Shown here: positions 47,202 to 55,252 of the stretch, piece by piece
How positions within the stretch are numbered: position 1 is the first letter of the stretch
Layout of the letters: the number at the start of each line of letters is the position of its first letter
Assembly (NCBI RefSeq): GCF_016427535.1
Contig: NZ_JAELXV010000001.1
Coordinates: 1,364,001 to 1,428,000 of the forward strand
DNA length: 64,000 nucleotides
From: Hymenobacter sp. BT559
GTDB taxonomy: Bacteria; Bacteroidota; Bacteroidia; Cytophagales; Hymenobacteraceae
Reading direction: 5' to 3'
Position numbers and translations under genes: made by a program
The notes under the pieces: generated by a model
Told to the model about the DNA's origin: nothing
Databases searched by the model: none
What the model saw: only the letters and a program-made list of their open reading frames with translations

Positions 47202-47486
47202 CTAGGGTAGCTGATTATGCTGGGCAGCCTCCCGGAGGCGCAGTATTTCCTCGTAAGACTGGTCGGGGTATACATGAGTAAACGCTACCGAAGCCAAGGC
47301 CCAGTGCGCCGCCTGCCCCGCCGCATCAAACTGCAGGTTGGTGTCGGCCGGCAGCGTTTCGGTAAGCGTCTCGCTATCAACATGCACCTCGATGCGTGCC
47401 CGGTCGCCATCGGGCACCACTGTGGTCGAGTGGAGTCCCAGCCGCATCGCTTGCCCGTTAACGGTTACATCGTAGAACCTTTCCAT
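47202..47486 (-). CDS. Small hypothetical protein
   Basis: About 94 residues from the ATG before MERFYDVTVNGQAMRLGLHS. The family was not recognised. The sequence is mixed alpha/beta and acidic, ends in a charged helix (YEEILRLREAAQHNQ), and has no signal or membrane segment. Codon use resembles the neighbours, supporting a real gene. It precedes two small secreted proteins on the same strand. Confidence 0.6.
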   Translation of the reverse strand: MERFYDVTVNGQAMRLGLHSTTVVPDGDRARIEVHVDSETLTETLPADTNLQFDAAGQAAHWALASVAFTHVYPDQSYEEILRLREAAQHNQLP

Positions 47487-47567
47487 AAACTTAAAATTGT
47501 AAGACGGCGAGCTAAGTAAGTAACCAACCAGCATAGCGAGGCAACCAGCCGCCTAAGCTAGCGGGTT

Positions 47568-47795
47568 TTACTTCACTCTAACCGGAAAGGGCGGCGCCGG
47601 CTTGCTTTCACGAATCATTTTATCACCTAGTGCCTTCGTGTCTTTTACCACCTTAGGGCCTTTATAAGTGGCAGCCCGTTTCGCCGCCGTTTTGGGTGTA
47701 GGCTTAGCCGGAGCTGTTTTAGTAGGAGTCTGGGTTTGAGCCGACGCCGCACTGGCCAGGCAAAGGCTACCCGCAATAACTAAGAGCGTTCTCAT
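47568..47795 (-). CDS. Small secreted basic protein, paralogue 1
   Basis: About 75 residues from the inner ATG before MRTLLVIAGSLCLASAASAQ, a signal peptide. The mature part is short, Lys/Ala/Pro-rich and basic, ending KALGDKMIRESKPAPPFPVRVK. The C-terminal pattern A-x-G-x-K-x4-SKPA-x4-5-P-x-R is shared with the product of 47988-48224, indicating a local gene duplication. The function is unknown; a cell-envelope or DNA/polyanion-binding role is only a guess. The ORF could be read from further upstream, but that extension lacks sense as a protein. Confidence 0.6.
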   Translation of the reverse strand: MRTLLVIAGSLCLASAASAQTQTPTKTAPAKPTPKTAAKRAATYKGPKVVKDTKALGDKMIRESKPAPPFPVRVK

Positions 47796-47987
47796 AAGGG
47801 ACGGGGTAATAGGTTGATGAGAAAGAAGTTGCCAAGGTGAGCTTTTCACTCTACTAACGTAGAATTCAAATCGCGCCGGCATCGGCCGCGCTAATGCGCC
47901 GACTCGCATACGCAAAAAAGCGATTACTAGGGTGAAGCATTTCCGCCTAACTAGCCAGCCACTTATCCTTAGTAAAGAGACCGCTCC

Positions 47988-48224
47988 TTACCTGATAGGG
48001 GTATGGAGTACTTCGGCGGGCTTGCTTTTTTCAACAAACTTGCGTCCCATCGCTTTGCTCGCGGCCGGGGCCTGCTTATCAGGCTTGCCGCGCTGAGTAG
48101 TAGGCTTTGGAGCCGACTGGGCGGGGCTTAGATTGTCGTGCGTAGTGGCGGGCGTTTGGGCCCAGGCCGGTAGCAGCAGTGTGGCCATGGCAAGACTGTT
48201 GGCAAAAACCAGGAGCGTTTTCAT
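47988..48224 (-). CDS. Small secreted basic protein, paralogue 2
   Basis: About 78 residues from the inner ATG before MKTLLVFANSLAMATLLLPA, a signal peptide. The mature part is Gln/Pro/Ala/Lys-rich and ends AMGRKFVEKSKPAEVLHTPIR, matching the tail of the neighbouring paralogue (ALGDKMIRESKPAPPFPVRVK). The function is unknown. It is on the same strand as paralogue 1, with a 190-bp gap that contains its own likely promoter for paralogue 1. Confidence 0.6.
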   Translation of the reverse strand: MKTLLVFANSLAMATLLLPAWAQTPATTHDNLSPAQSAPKPTTQRGKPDKQAPAASKAMGRKFVEKSKPAEVLHTPIR

Positions 48225-48465
48225 AAAAGCGAGCAACTAGGTGAGAAGAAAGCAACGCATCACTATCGCGAGGTTACTACGCCATAAAAAGCTGATAAGT
48301 AGGGCGTAGATACCAAAGAGCCAAAAACCTCATAACTAGTTGCAGGTCGAAGGTTTAGTCTGATAACACAAGCTGCCTCCAACGCCATTGCTGCACGAGC
48401 AATCTAGCGGCCAGATGTGTAGAAGCGGGCGCTGTACCATGGATACTTCAAGCGGACTAGGACAT

Positions 48466-48499
48466 AAAAAAAGGCCCTTCCGAGGAGGAAGGGCCTTTT
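48466..48499 (-). terminator. Terminator of the first tRNA-Asp gene
   Basis: AAGGCCCTTCC and GGAAGGGCCTT arms with an A-run on the plus strand (T-run in the transcript) begin about 10 bases after the tRNA 3' end. A near-identical copy follows the second tRNA-Asp. Confidence 0.92.
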
Positions 48500-48509
48500 G
48501 CAAACGGAG

Positions 48510-48583
48510 CGGTCTGGACGGGACTCGAACCCGCGACCTCCGCCGTGACAGGGCGGCATTCTAACCAACTGAACTACCAAACC
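48510..48583 (-). tRNA. tRNA-Asp (GTC), copy 1
   Basis: On the minus strand a full cloverleaf can be drawn: acceptor GGTTTGG/CCAGACC, D arm with AGTTCAGTTGGTTAGA, anticodon stem CCGCC/GGCGG around loop CTGTCAC with anticodon GTC, and T arm GCGGGTTCGAGTCCCGT. CCA is not encoded. The 74-nt gene is identical to copy 2 at 49484-49557. Confidence 0.97.
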
Positions 48584-48596
48584 GTTTACCGTATTC

Positions 48597-48660
48597 GGAA
48601 AACGCTGCCGTTTTCCGCTTTGGTGCTGCAAAGGTAAGGAGATAAAAATCGCTTTAACAA
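48597..48660 (-). promoter_or_regulatory. Promoter and leader hairpin of tRNA-Asp copy 1
   Basis: On the minus strand TACCTTTG (48636-48629) is an exact TAnnTTTG match, with TTG 21 bases upstream. A perfect GGAAAACG/CGTTTTCC leader hairpin (48597-48616) lies before the tRNA. Copy 2 has the same -7 element and the same spacing at 49603-49634. Confidence 0.8.
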
Positions 48661-48810
48661 GCAATAGAGTGAAAATAAAATGATAAAAAGGCTAACGATG
48701 TGCGAATGAGTAGCTTTAAAAATTTTAGGTGGCAGCGCCAGAATGCCCTAGGGAGTATTATTTCCGTTTAGCCAATCTTAGCTACTGCTCTAGCTGCTCA
48801 CCCAAGTACT

Positions 48811-49149
48811 TTATTCCAGCCCAATCATCCCCATAACCAGTGCTGCTGCTAATAGTAGTATCGTAAGAAACAGCGTGAGCCCTAGTGAAGCTTCCTTTTG
48901 TTTTATTGTTGCCCAGAGCGCTGAGCCCAGCAAGTATAGTGCGAGTAAGCCAACACTACCTGTAAAGCTGGCATAGCGAGTAGGTGTTTGATAAGTCCAG
49001 TGCGCTGGCCCTTCGCCACCAAAAGGATAACCAGCCGTCTGCTTTAGAATGCCAACGGTCACAAACTCGGCACCATATAGATACGCCGCACTACCGGCTA
49101 GGGCAATAGTAAAAAACGCAAGCAGCCAGAAGGAGATTGGTGGTCTCAT
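48811..49149 (-). CDS. Small membrane protein of unknown function
   Basis: About 112 residues from the inner ATG before MRPPISFWLLAFF. Three hydrophobic segments are visible (FWLLAFFTIALAGSAAYLYG, FTGSVGLLALYLLGSALW, LTLFLTILLLAAALVMGMIG), so it is an inner-membrane protein. No family was recognised. It is enclosed between the two duplicated tRNA-Asp units and is more AT-rich than most neighbours. The gap 49174-49483 downstream of the second tRNA unit holds nothing recognisable except its terminator. Confidence 0.65.
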   Translation of the reverse strand: MRPPISFWLLAFFTIALAGSAAYLYGAEFVTVGILKQTAGYPFGGEGPAHWTYQTPTRYASFTGSVGLLALYLLGSALWATIKQKEASLGLTLFLTILLLAAALVMGMIGLE

Positions 49150-49440
49150 GCAATTGGTAGCAACAGTATTCAACGGACAAAAGCGGGTATGGTGCTCTTC
49201 TGCTCAAAAACAGTAGTGATTATAATGAGCGTGATGCAAAAGATAAGAATTCCTAGGTGCCATTAAGAAGCCGCCGGCGCTAAAGGGCATAAATAGCTGA
49301 GCTAGGTAAAAAGTACAACCAATCACCGCTTACTACACAGGCCAATAAGGGGTAAGTAGGGCTTAATCGGCTGGCAATGGATGCAAATGGAGCGGGGTGT
49401 AACTTCTAGCTGACCGCCGCCAGTCAGAAAACCAAAACAT

Positions 49441-49473
49441 AAAAAAAGGCCCTTCCGGAGGGAAGGGCCTTTT
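49441..49473 (-). terminator. Terminator of the second tRNA-Asp gene
   Basis: AAGGCCCTTCC and GGAAGGGCCTT arms plus an A-run on the plus strand, about 10 bases after the tRNA 3' end; a copy of the terminator at 48466. Confidence 0.92.
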
Positions 49474-49483
49474 GCAAACGGAG

Positions 49484-49557
49484 CGGTCTGGACGGGACTC
49501 GAACCCGCGACCTCCGCCGTGACAGGGCGGCATTCTAACCAACTGAACTACCAAACC
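49484..49557 (-). tRNA. tRNA-Asp (GTC), copy 2
   Basis: The 74-nt gene is identical to copy 1, including anticodon loop CTGTCAC, and has duplicated promoter, leader hairpin and terminator. The two units are about 970 bp apart in the same orientation. Confidence 0.97.
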
Positions 49558-49602
49558 GTTTACCGCATTCCGAAAACGCTGCCGTTTTCCGCTTTGGTGC
49601 TG

Positions 49603-49634
49603 CAAAGGTAGGGCGAACTAATTCGCCGCGGCAA
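49603..49634 (-). promoter_or_regulatory. Promoter of tRNA-Asp copy 2
   Basis: On the minus strand TACCTTTG (49610-49603) has TTG 21 bases upstream, the same arrangement as copy 1. It is divergent from the accA promoter candidate. Confidence 0.8.
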
Positions 49635-49736
49635 GCAAAACCACCAAAAAAGTGCGTATTCGAGCTGCTGGCGCACGTTGATGGTTGTTTCTCAGGCCAA
49701 TTATTTTCGTGGTGGGCAGCTGGCAAGGTTTAGGTT

Positions 49737-49744
49737 TACCTTTG
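49737..49744 (+). promoter_or_regulatory. Candidate -7 element of accA
   Basis: TACCTTTG matches TAnnTTTG exactly and lies 85 bp before the chosen accA start. No clear -33 TTTG was found at the proper spacing. Confidence 0.5.
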
Positions 49745-49828
49745 CCGCCCGGTGTTTGGCAGCGCAAGTAGGCGCCCTCGGCAAACCCGTTGCTCTACAC
49801 AGAACCTAGGAAATTATTTCCCGACTTT

Positions 49829-50776
49829 ATGCTGCTCGATTTTGAACAACCCATCGCCGCGCTAGAAGGCAAGCTCCACGAAATGCAGAAGCTGGCCGCC
49901 GATAGCGACGTCGATGTAACGGAGGCGGTGCTGGCGCTGGAAGCCAAAATTCAAACCCTCAAAAAGGAAACCTACGCCAACCTTACGCGCTGGCAGCGCG
50001 TGCAGCTCTCGCGCCACCCCGAGCGCCCCTACACGCTCGACTACGTGGACGGAATGGCCGAAAAATTTGTGGAGATGCACGGCGACCGCACCGTACGCGA
50101 CGACAAAGCGATGGTAGGCGGCTTTGCCGAAATAGGGGGGCGCACTATCATGGTTATTGGCCAGCAAAAGGGGCACAACACCAAGCAGCGACAGTTTCGC
50201 AACTTCGGCATGCCCAACCCCGAGGGCTACCGCAAGGCCCTGCGCCTGATGAAGCTGGCCGAAAAATTTGACAAGCCCATCGTTACCTTCATCGATACGC
50301 CGGGCGCTTTTCCGGGCCTCGAAGCGGAGGAGCGGGGCCAGGGCGAGGCAATTGCCCGCAACCTCAAGGAGATGTTTATGCTGAAGGTGCCCGTTATCTG
50401 CGTCATTATTGGCGAGGGCGCCAGCGGTGGGGCGCTGGGCATCGGCATTGGTGACCGCGTACTGATGCTGGAAAACACTTGGTATTCAGTTATATCACCC
50501 GAAAATTGCTCGACCATTCTGTGGCGCTCGTGGGACTACAAAGAGCAGGCCGCCGAGGCCATGAAGCCCACTGCCAACGATATGCTACAGGCCGGGCTGG
50601 TCGATGGCATCGTGAAAGAGCCGCTGGGCGGGGCGCACACCAACCCGCAGCAAATGATAGAAACGCTGAAGGAAACGCTGCTCAGCACGCTGGCCGAGCT
50701 AGACGTTATTCCGGCGGAGGAGCGCATTTCGCAGCGCATCGATAAGTTCTCGGCAATGGGTGTAGTTATGGAGTAG
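49829..50776 (+). CDS. accA: Acetyl-CoA carboxylase carboxyltransferase subunit alpha
   Basis: About 315 residues, the usual AccA length, from the ATG before [19 protein letters not shown]; an in-frame TTG 13 codons earlier is less likely. Seen are the family blocks [78 protein letters not shown] and [32 protein letters not shown], where the glycine-rich loop binds carboxybiotin and CoA. With AccD it transfers carboxyl from biotin to acetyl-CoA, giving malonyl-CoA for fatty acid synthesis. accD is not in the window, as usual for split acc genes. Confidence 0.97.
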   Translation: MLLDFEQPIAALEGKLHEMQKLAADSDVDVTEAVLALEAKIQTLKKETYANLTRWQRVQLSRHPERPYTLDYVDGMAEKFVEMHGDRTVRDDKAMVGGFAEIGGRTIMVIGQQKGHNTKQRQFRNFGMPNPEGYRKALRLMKLAEKFDKPIVTFIDTPGAFPGLEAEERGQGEAIARNLKEMFMLKVPVICVIIGEGASGGALGIGIGDRVLMLENTWYSVISPENCSTILWRSWDYKEQAAEAMKPTANDMLQAGLVDGIVKEPLGGAHTNPQQMIETLKETLLSTLAELDVIPAEERISQRIDKFSAMGVVME

Positions 50777-50778
50777 AA

Positions 50779-50887
50779 CATTTAACAATTATCAATTAAC
50801 ATTTAACATTAACAGCCTGTTGGTGCCAAACCAGGTCGCTGTTGTTAGTTGACAGGGTGTTAAATGCTAATTGATAATTGCTAAATG
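50779..50887. repeat. AT-rich inverted repeat, family 4 (TTAATTGATAATTG type)
   Basis: The 30-base arms 50779-50808 and 50858-50887 are inverted copies with two mismatches, with core ATTATCAATTAACATT. It follows the accA stop, and its last three bases are the ATG start of the next gene. It is much more AT-rich than the surroundings. Confidence 0.88.
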
Positions 50888-51733
50888 AAGATTCATACGC
50901 TCGATACCGGCCTGTTCAAGCTTGATGGCGGGGCCATGTTTGGGGTGGTACCTAAGAGCATGTGGCAAAAGCTGAATCCGCCAGATGCCAATAATATGTG
51001 CACCTGGGCCATGCGCTGCCTGCTGGTAGAAGATGGCAATCGCTTGCTGCTCATCGATAACGGGATTGGCGATAAGCAGGATGAGAAGTTTCGGGGACAC
51101 TTTTACCTGCACGGCGACGATACGCTGGAAAAGTCGTTGCAGAAGCTAGGCTTTACCAGCGCCGACATTACCGACGTGCTGCTAACGCACTTGCACTTCG
51201 ACCACTGCGGCGGCTCGGTGGTGCGGCGGCCCGACGGCGCGCTGCAAACGGCCTTTGCCAACGCTACCTACTGGAGCAACCAGGCGCACTGGGATTGGGC
51301 CGTGCACCCTAACCCCCGCGAAAAGGCTAGCTTCTTGCGCGAGAATATCTTGCCCATTCAGGAAAGCGGCCAATTGCAGTTTGTGGACCCGGCCCTAGGG
51401 GTGCCGGACGCGCTACCTATGCTGCACGATATCCTATTTGCCGACGGCCACACCGAAAAAATGATGGTGCCGGTGCTGCAGTATAAGGGTCGCACGCTAG
51501 CGTACATGGCCGATTTGCTGCCTAGCACAGGCCACATTCCGCTGCCCTACGTGATGAGCTACGACATGCGCCCGCTCGTGACGATGAGTGAAAAAGAAGC
51601 CGTGCTGCGCCGCGCCGCCGAAGAAAACTGGGTGCTGCTTCTCGAACACGACGCCACCCACGAAGCCTGCACTGTGCAGCTCACCGATAAGGGCGTGCGC
51701 TTGGCCGACACGCTGCGGGTTGCGGATTTGTAG
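50885..51733 (+). CDS. MBL fold metallo-hydrolase
   Basis: A 282-residue cytoplasmic protein. The metal-binding motif LLTHLHFDHCGG lies near residue 100 (HxHxDH), with later ligands in LFADGHTEKMMVP and LLEHDATHE. The N-terminal part resembles quorum-quenching lactonase-like MBL proteins (IHTLDTGLFKLDGGAMFGVVPK). The reaction is unknown: lactone, phosphodiester or thioester hydrolysis are all seen in the family. Its ATG is formed by the end of the AT-rich inverted repeat. The patatin gene follows closely on the same strand. Confidence 0.85.
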   Translation: MKIHTLDTGLFKLDGGAMFGVVPKSMWQKLNPPDANNMCTWAMRCLLVEDGNRLLLIDNGIGDKQDEKFRGHFYLHGDDTLEKSLQKLGFTSADITDVLLTHLHFDHCGGSVVRRPDGALQTAFANATYWSNQAHWDWAVHPNPREKASFLRENILPIQESGQLQFVDPALGVPDALPMLHDILFADGHTEKMMVPVLQYKGRTLAYMADLLPSTGHIPLPYVMSYDMRPLVTMSEKEAVLRRAAEENWVLLLEHDATHEACTVQLTDKGVRLADTLRVADL

Positions 51734-51793
51734 GCTGTAGTCGAGGTAGTGCTGCGGGCGTGCCACGCCGTAGGTTATCAGATAGAAGTAAGC

Positions 51794-52591
51794 GTGGAGC
51801 CAATAATTAGCAACAAGCCAGTGACTAAACTTAGCCTGGCCCTGTCGGGGGGCGGGGCGCGGGGTATTGCGCACCTAGGTGTGCTGGCCGCCCTCGATGA
51901 GCTGGGTCTGCCGGTAGGGGCGCTGTCGGGCGCTAGCTCGGGCGCCATTGTCAGCACCTTTTATGCGGCCGGCATGGCGCCGCGCGAGGTACTGCGGCTG
52001 CTGCAAGCTACTAGTATTCCACGCCTTACGCGGCCCGTATTCGGGCGCCACGGGCTGCTGGGGCTCGATGCCGTAGGGCAACTGCTAGAGCGTCACCTAG
52101 GGGCGGGGCTGCGCTTCGAAGACCTACGGCTGCCGCTGGCGCTGGTGGCCACCGACCTCGAAGCTGGCGAGTCGGTGTACTTTAGTGAGGGGCCGCTCTT
52201 GCTGCCGCTGCTAGGTTCGGCGGCGGTGCCCATAGTGTACCGGCCCATCGAGTACCAAGGGCGGCAGCTCGTAGATGGTGGCCTGCTCAACAACCTGCCC
52301 GTAGAGCCGCTGCTGCCCCTGGGGGCGCCCATTGTGGGGGTGCACTGCAACCCCATCAACTGCGAAGGCCGGCTGCCCAACCTGCGCCGGGTGGTGGAGC
52401 GCACCCTGCAAATTGCGCTCAGTGCCAACGTGGCTACCCGCAAAACTCAGTGCGCGCTGCTGCTCGAGCCGCCCGAGCTGCGGCAGTATCGCCCGCTCGA
52501 CTTTCGCAAGGCCAACGAGCTTTTCGAAATTGGCTACCGCCATACGATAGGCCGCGCCGCCGAGCTGCGCGCCCTGCTGGCAGGCGACTAG
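51794..52591 (+). CDS. Patatin-like phospholipase (RssA type)
   Basis: About 265 residues. The oxyanion loop SGGGARGIAHLGVL, the nucleophile elbow GASSGA (Ser in GxSxG) and the aspartate in VDGGLLNNLP are all present, giving the Ser-Asp dyad. Length and layout match bacterial RssA/patatin-like proteins, which hydrolyse acyl esters of phospholipids. No ATG start exists nearby: GTG codons at 51749, 51794 and 51821 are possible, and the middle one was used as a compromise. It lies close behind the MBL gene and may be cotranscribed. Confidence 0.85.
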   Translation: MEPIISNKPVTKLSLALSGGGARGIAHLGVLAALDELGLPVGALSGASSGAIVSTFYAAGMAPREVLRLLQATSIPRLTRPVFGRHGLLGLDAVGQLLERHLGAGLRFEDLRLPLALVATDLEAGESVYFSEGPLLLPLLGSAAVPIVYRPIEYQGRQLVDGGLLNNLPVEPLLPLGAPIVGVHCNPINCEGRLPNLRRVVERTLQIALSANVATRKTQCALLLEPPELRQYRPLDFRKANELFEIGYRHTIGRAAELRALLAGD

Positions 52592-52681
52592 CCGCGTCGG
52601 GTCGGCTTGCACGCTACGAGCTACCTAGGCCTGATAAACAGCTTAGATAGCCTCACTGCGGCTGCACTGGTAGTTTTTGCC

Positions 52682-52689
52682 TAGCTTTG
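52682..52689 (+). promoter_or_regulatory. Candidate -7 element of the acyltransferase gene
   Basis: TAGCTTTG matches TAnnTTTG exactly, 26 bp before the ATG of the PlsC-like gene. No good -33 element was found. Confidence 0.45.
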
Positions 52690-52714
52690 GGGTTTCAAGA
52701 TTTGCTTCGCTTAG

Positions 52715-53287
52715 ATGGCTGCCCGCAAAACCTCTACCTTCTGGTACTACATCGCCAAGGCTATTTTTGGAGTGGCTGGCTGGAAACAAACCGGCCAAGT
52801 GCCACCCGACATCAAGAAATGTATGATGATTGCGGCCCCGCACACCAGTAACTGGGACCTCATCATGGCCCGCGCGGCCTTCTACATCATGGATGTGGAC
52901 GTGCGCTTCACGGTGAAAAGCGAGTGGACCGAAAACCCGGTCCTAGGTTGGTTGGTGAAAGCTATTGGCGCGCTACCCGTAAATCGCAGCCGCAATAATA
53001 GCCTGGTCGATGGCATGGTGCAGCTCTTCAAGCAGCACGAGGAACTGGTTATTCTCATTACTCCGGAGGGTACCCGCGCCTACCAGCCTAAGTGGCGCAA
53101 AGGTTTTTATTACGCTGCGCTTGAAGCCAAGGTGCCTATTCTACTAGGCTTCCTAGACTATGAGAAGAAGGATGCTGGCGTGGGTCCCGTCTTCTGGCCC
53201 ACTGGCGACTATGAGAAGGACCTAGAGGAAATTAAAGCTTTTTACCGCACCAAAAAAGGCCGCTTCCCGGAAAAGGGCGTGCGGTAA
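52715..53287 (+). CDS. PlsC-like 1-acyl-glycerophosphate acyltransferase family protein
   Basis: A 190-residue protein with the acyltransferase motif I HTSNWD (HxxxxD) in MIAAPHTSNWDLIM and motif III EGTRAYQPKWRKGFYYAALEAKVPILLGFLDYEKK. A short hydrophobic segment lies near the N terminus (YYIAKAIFGVAGW). The protein is shorter than typical PlsC and fits the small acyltransferase group of Bacteroidota, so its acceptor could be lyso-phosphatidate or another lipid such as an ornithine or flavolipin-like molecule. It is flanked downstream by a long perfect hairpin. Confidence 0.87.
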   Translation: MAARKTSTFWYYIAKAIFGVAGWKQTGQVPPDIKKCMMIAAPHTSNWDLIMARAAFYIMDVDVRFTVKSEWTENPVLGWLVKAIGALPVNRSRNNSLVDGMVQLFKQHEELVILITPEGTRAYQPKWRKGFYYAALEAKVPILLGFLDYEKKDAGVGPVFWPTGDYEKDLEEIKAFYRTKKGRFPEKGVR

Positions 53288-53320
53288 GCGCGATTGCGCT
53301 ACACAGCTCATGTCACGCAA

Positions 53321-53364
53321 TGCCGCGGCTCGGGCAGTCTGTTTAGACTGCCCGAGCCGCGGCA
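53321..53364. repeat. Perfect 20-bp-stem hairpin after the acyltransferase gene
   Basis: Arms 53321-53340 and 53345-53364 are perfectly complementary with loop GTTT. It starts 34 bp after the acyltransferase stop, but no T-run follows. It may end or protect the transcript, or be a mobile palindrome. The rest of 53288-53604 holds an AT-rich region with no recognised gene. Confidence 0.85.
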
Positions 53365-53604
53365 TTATAGTATGGGTCTAATGAAGTAAGAAACAATGCT
53401 TGCAGCGGAGAAGAGGGGCACTTGTTTGCCAATAAAATTGCTTGTTGCAGGAGCTAATGGCGAAAATAAATAGATGAAAACAAAGCAGGTTGCTAATTTT
53501 TTATAGCTGCTAGTCAAGCGCTTTGGGCACAGCAACCGCCTTAAGCAATCTGGACAGTAATGAGAACCGTAAGAAGAAGTGTGTTCATCAAAAATTCATC
53601 TTGC

Positions 53605-55116
53605 ATGAAGCTTTCTCTTTCCAAATCTTTTAGCTCTTCTTTTTTGCTTGGGCTAGGCCTGTTATTCACCGCGTGCGATAAGGACAATGACACGGCGCCG
53701 GTCGGCAAAATCGACCAGACTTTCCAGGCCCTGACCGATAGCAACCAGTTGTTGCAGTTTAATGCCAACAACGTGACTACCGCGCCGACGCCCGTTGCTA
53801 TCACAGGGCTGCAAACCGGCGAGCGCATCCTGAGTGTGGACTACCGGCCTGCAACCGGCCAACTATATGGCCTAGGGAGCACTAGCCGTCTGTATGTTAT
53901 CAACCCCACCACCGGGGTGGCCCGTGCAATAGGCAGTGGTCCTTTCTCCCCGGCTATCAGTGGCGCTACCGCTACCATCGACTTTAACCCCACCGTAGAC
54001 CGGCTGCGCTTGGTGAGCAGCACTGGCCAAAACCTGCGCCTGAATCCCGAAACCGGCGCCGTGATGACCACCGACGGCAACATCAATGGTGCGGCGGGGG
54101 CCACTATCTCGGCCGTGGCCTACACTAACCCAACGGCGGGTGCTAGCAGCACGGTGCTCTACGATATAGACCCCACGACCGACAAGCTTTACCGCCAAGA
54201 CCCGCCCAATGACGGTACCCTGGTGGCCATTGGTGACCTAGGGGTGAATGCGACGGGGGTAGCGGGCTTCGACATTGCCGCTACCGACAATAATGCTTTT
54301 GCCGCGCTCACGGTAGACAACCGGTCGGGGCTGTACAAAATCGACCTAGGCACGGGCCGCGCCACGCGCTACGATAACTTCCCGGCCAACACGAATATCG
54401 TGGGTGTTGCCATTCCGACGCAGGCCGTAGCCTATGGCGTGGATGCGGATAATAACTTCGTTACGTTCAACCCCAGCGCGCCCCAGACGCAGGTGGTTAA
54501 GCCCTTCACCGGCTTGCAGAGCAGCGAGCGCCTTGTAGGCCTAGACATGCGGCCGCTCAACGGGCAGCTCTACGGCCTAGGTAGTACTAACCGGCTGTAC
54601 ACGATTAATATGGCATCGGGGGCGGCCACGGCCGTGGGCACTACACCTCTAGTGCTGACCGGCACCCACTTTGGATTCGACTTCAACCCGACAGTGGACC
54701 GCATCCGCATCGTGAGCGACGCGGGCGTGAACCTGCGCGTGAACCCCGCCGATGGCATAGCTGTGGTAGATGGCGTACTGAACCCCGGCACGCCCAGCAT
54801 AGCGGCCGCGGCTTACACCAACAATTTCGCGGGCGCCACCAGTACGGTGCTGTATGACATCGACGCCAACACGGATATGCTGTATCGGCAAGACCCGCCC
54901 AATGCGGGCACGCTGGTGTCGGTGGGGGCGCTGGGCGTCAATATCACCGGGGTCAATGGCTTCGATATTGGGGGTACTAGTGGCACAGGCTACGCTGCCT
55001 TGGCGGTGGGTACCGCTGCCAGCGTGTACACTATCAACCTGACTACTGGTGCCGCTACCAAAGGCGCCGACTTGCCCCGGCCTTTGCAGGCTATGGCCGT
55101 TGGCCTAGGGTTCTAA
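53605..55116 (+). CDS. DUF4394 lipoprotein with tandem domains
   Basis: About 503 residues from the ATG before MKLSLSKSFSSSF; the lipobox GLLFTAC gives a lipid anchor. Two copies of DUF4394, about 230 residues each, follow: DYRPATGQLYGLGSTSRLYVI and DMRPLNGQLYGLGSTNRLYTI mark the equivalent openings, and YDIDPTTDKLYRQDPPNDGTL and YDIDANTDMLYRQDPPNAGTL the equivalent ends. The domain is predicted to form a beta-propeller-like fold; function unknown. It is probably a surface-exposed or periplasmic lipoprotein. The gene has low similarity in use of CCTAGG to neighbours only in that it contains several copies. Confidence 0.87.
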   Translation: MKLSLSKSFSSSFLLGLGLLFTACDKDNDTAPVGKIDQTFQALTDSNQLLQFNANNVTTAPTPVAITGLQTGERILSVDYRPATGQLYGLGSTSRLYVINPTTGVARAIGSGPFSPAISGATATIDFNPTVDRLRLVSSTGQNLRLNPETGAVMTTDGNINGAAGATISAVAYTNPTAGASSTVLYDIDPTTDKLYRQDPPNDGTLVAIGDLGVNATGVAGFDIAATDNNAFAALTVDNRSGLYKIDLGTGRATRYDNFPANTNIVGVAIPTQAVAYGVDADNNFVTFNPSAPQTQVVKPFTGLQSSERLVGLDMRPLNGQLYGLGSTNRLYTINMASGAATAVGTTPLVLTGTHFGFDFNPTVDRIRIVSDAGVNLRVNPADGIAVVDGVLNPGTPSIAAAAYTNNFAGATSTVLYDIDANTDMLYRQDPPNAGTLVSVGALGVNITGVNGFDIGGTSGTGYAALAVGTAASVYTINLTTGAATKGADLPRPLQAMAVGLGF

Positions 55117-55176
55117 CGCGCCCTTTGCTTACCGTTGCCTGGTTTGCCGCAACCTAGGCAGGTTAGATGATAATAG

Positions 55177-55206
55177 AAAAAGCCCCTCAATGCGAGGGGC
55201 TTTTTT
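55177..55206 (+). terminator. Terminator after the DUF4394 gene
   Basis: AAAAGCCCCTC and GAGGGGCTTTT arms around a five-base loop, with a T-run. It lies 60 bp after the stop. Confidence 0.9.
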
Positions 55207-55252
55207 AGTGGTTTTGCCAGGACCTAGGAGCTTGCGAAGGAGCAAGCAGCTT

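Noticed and set aside
48404..48664. Open frame of 86 codons across the tRNA-Asp copy 1
   Set aside because: It translates the tRNA, its promoter and its terminator; a similar frame spans copy 2. Neither is a gene.
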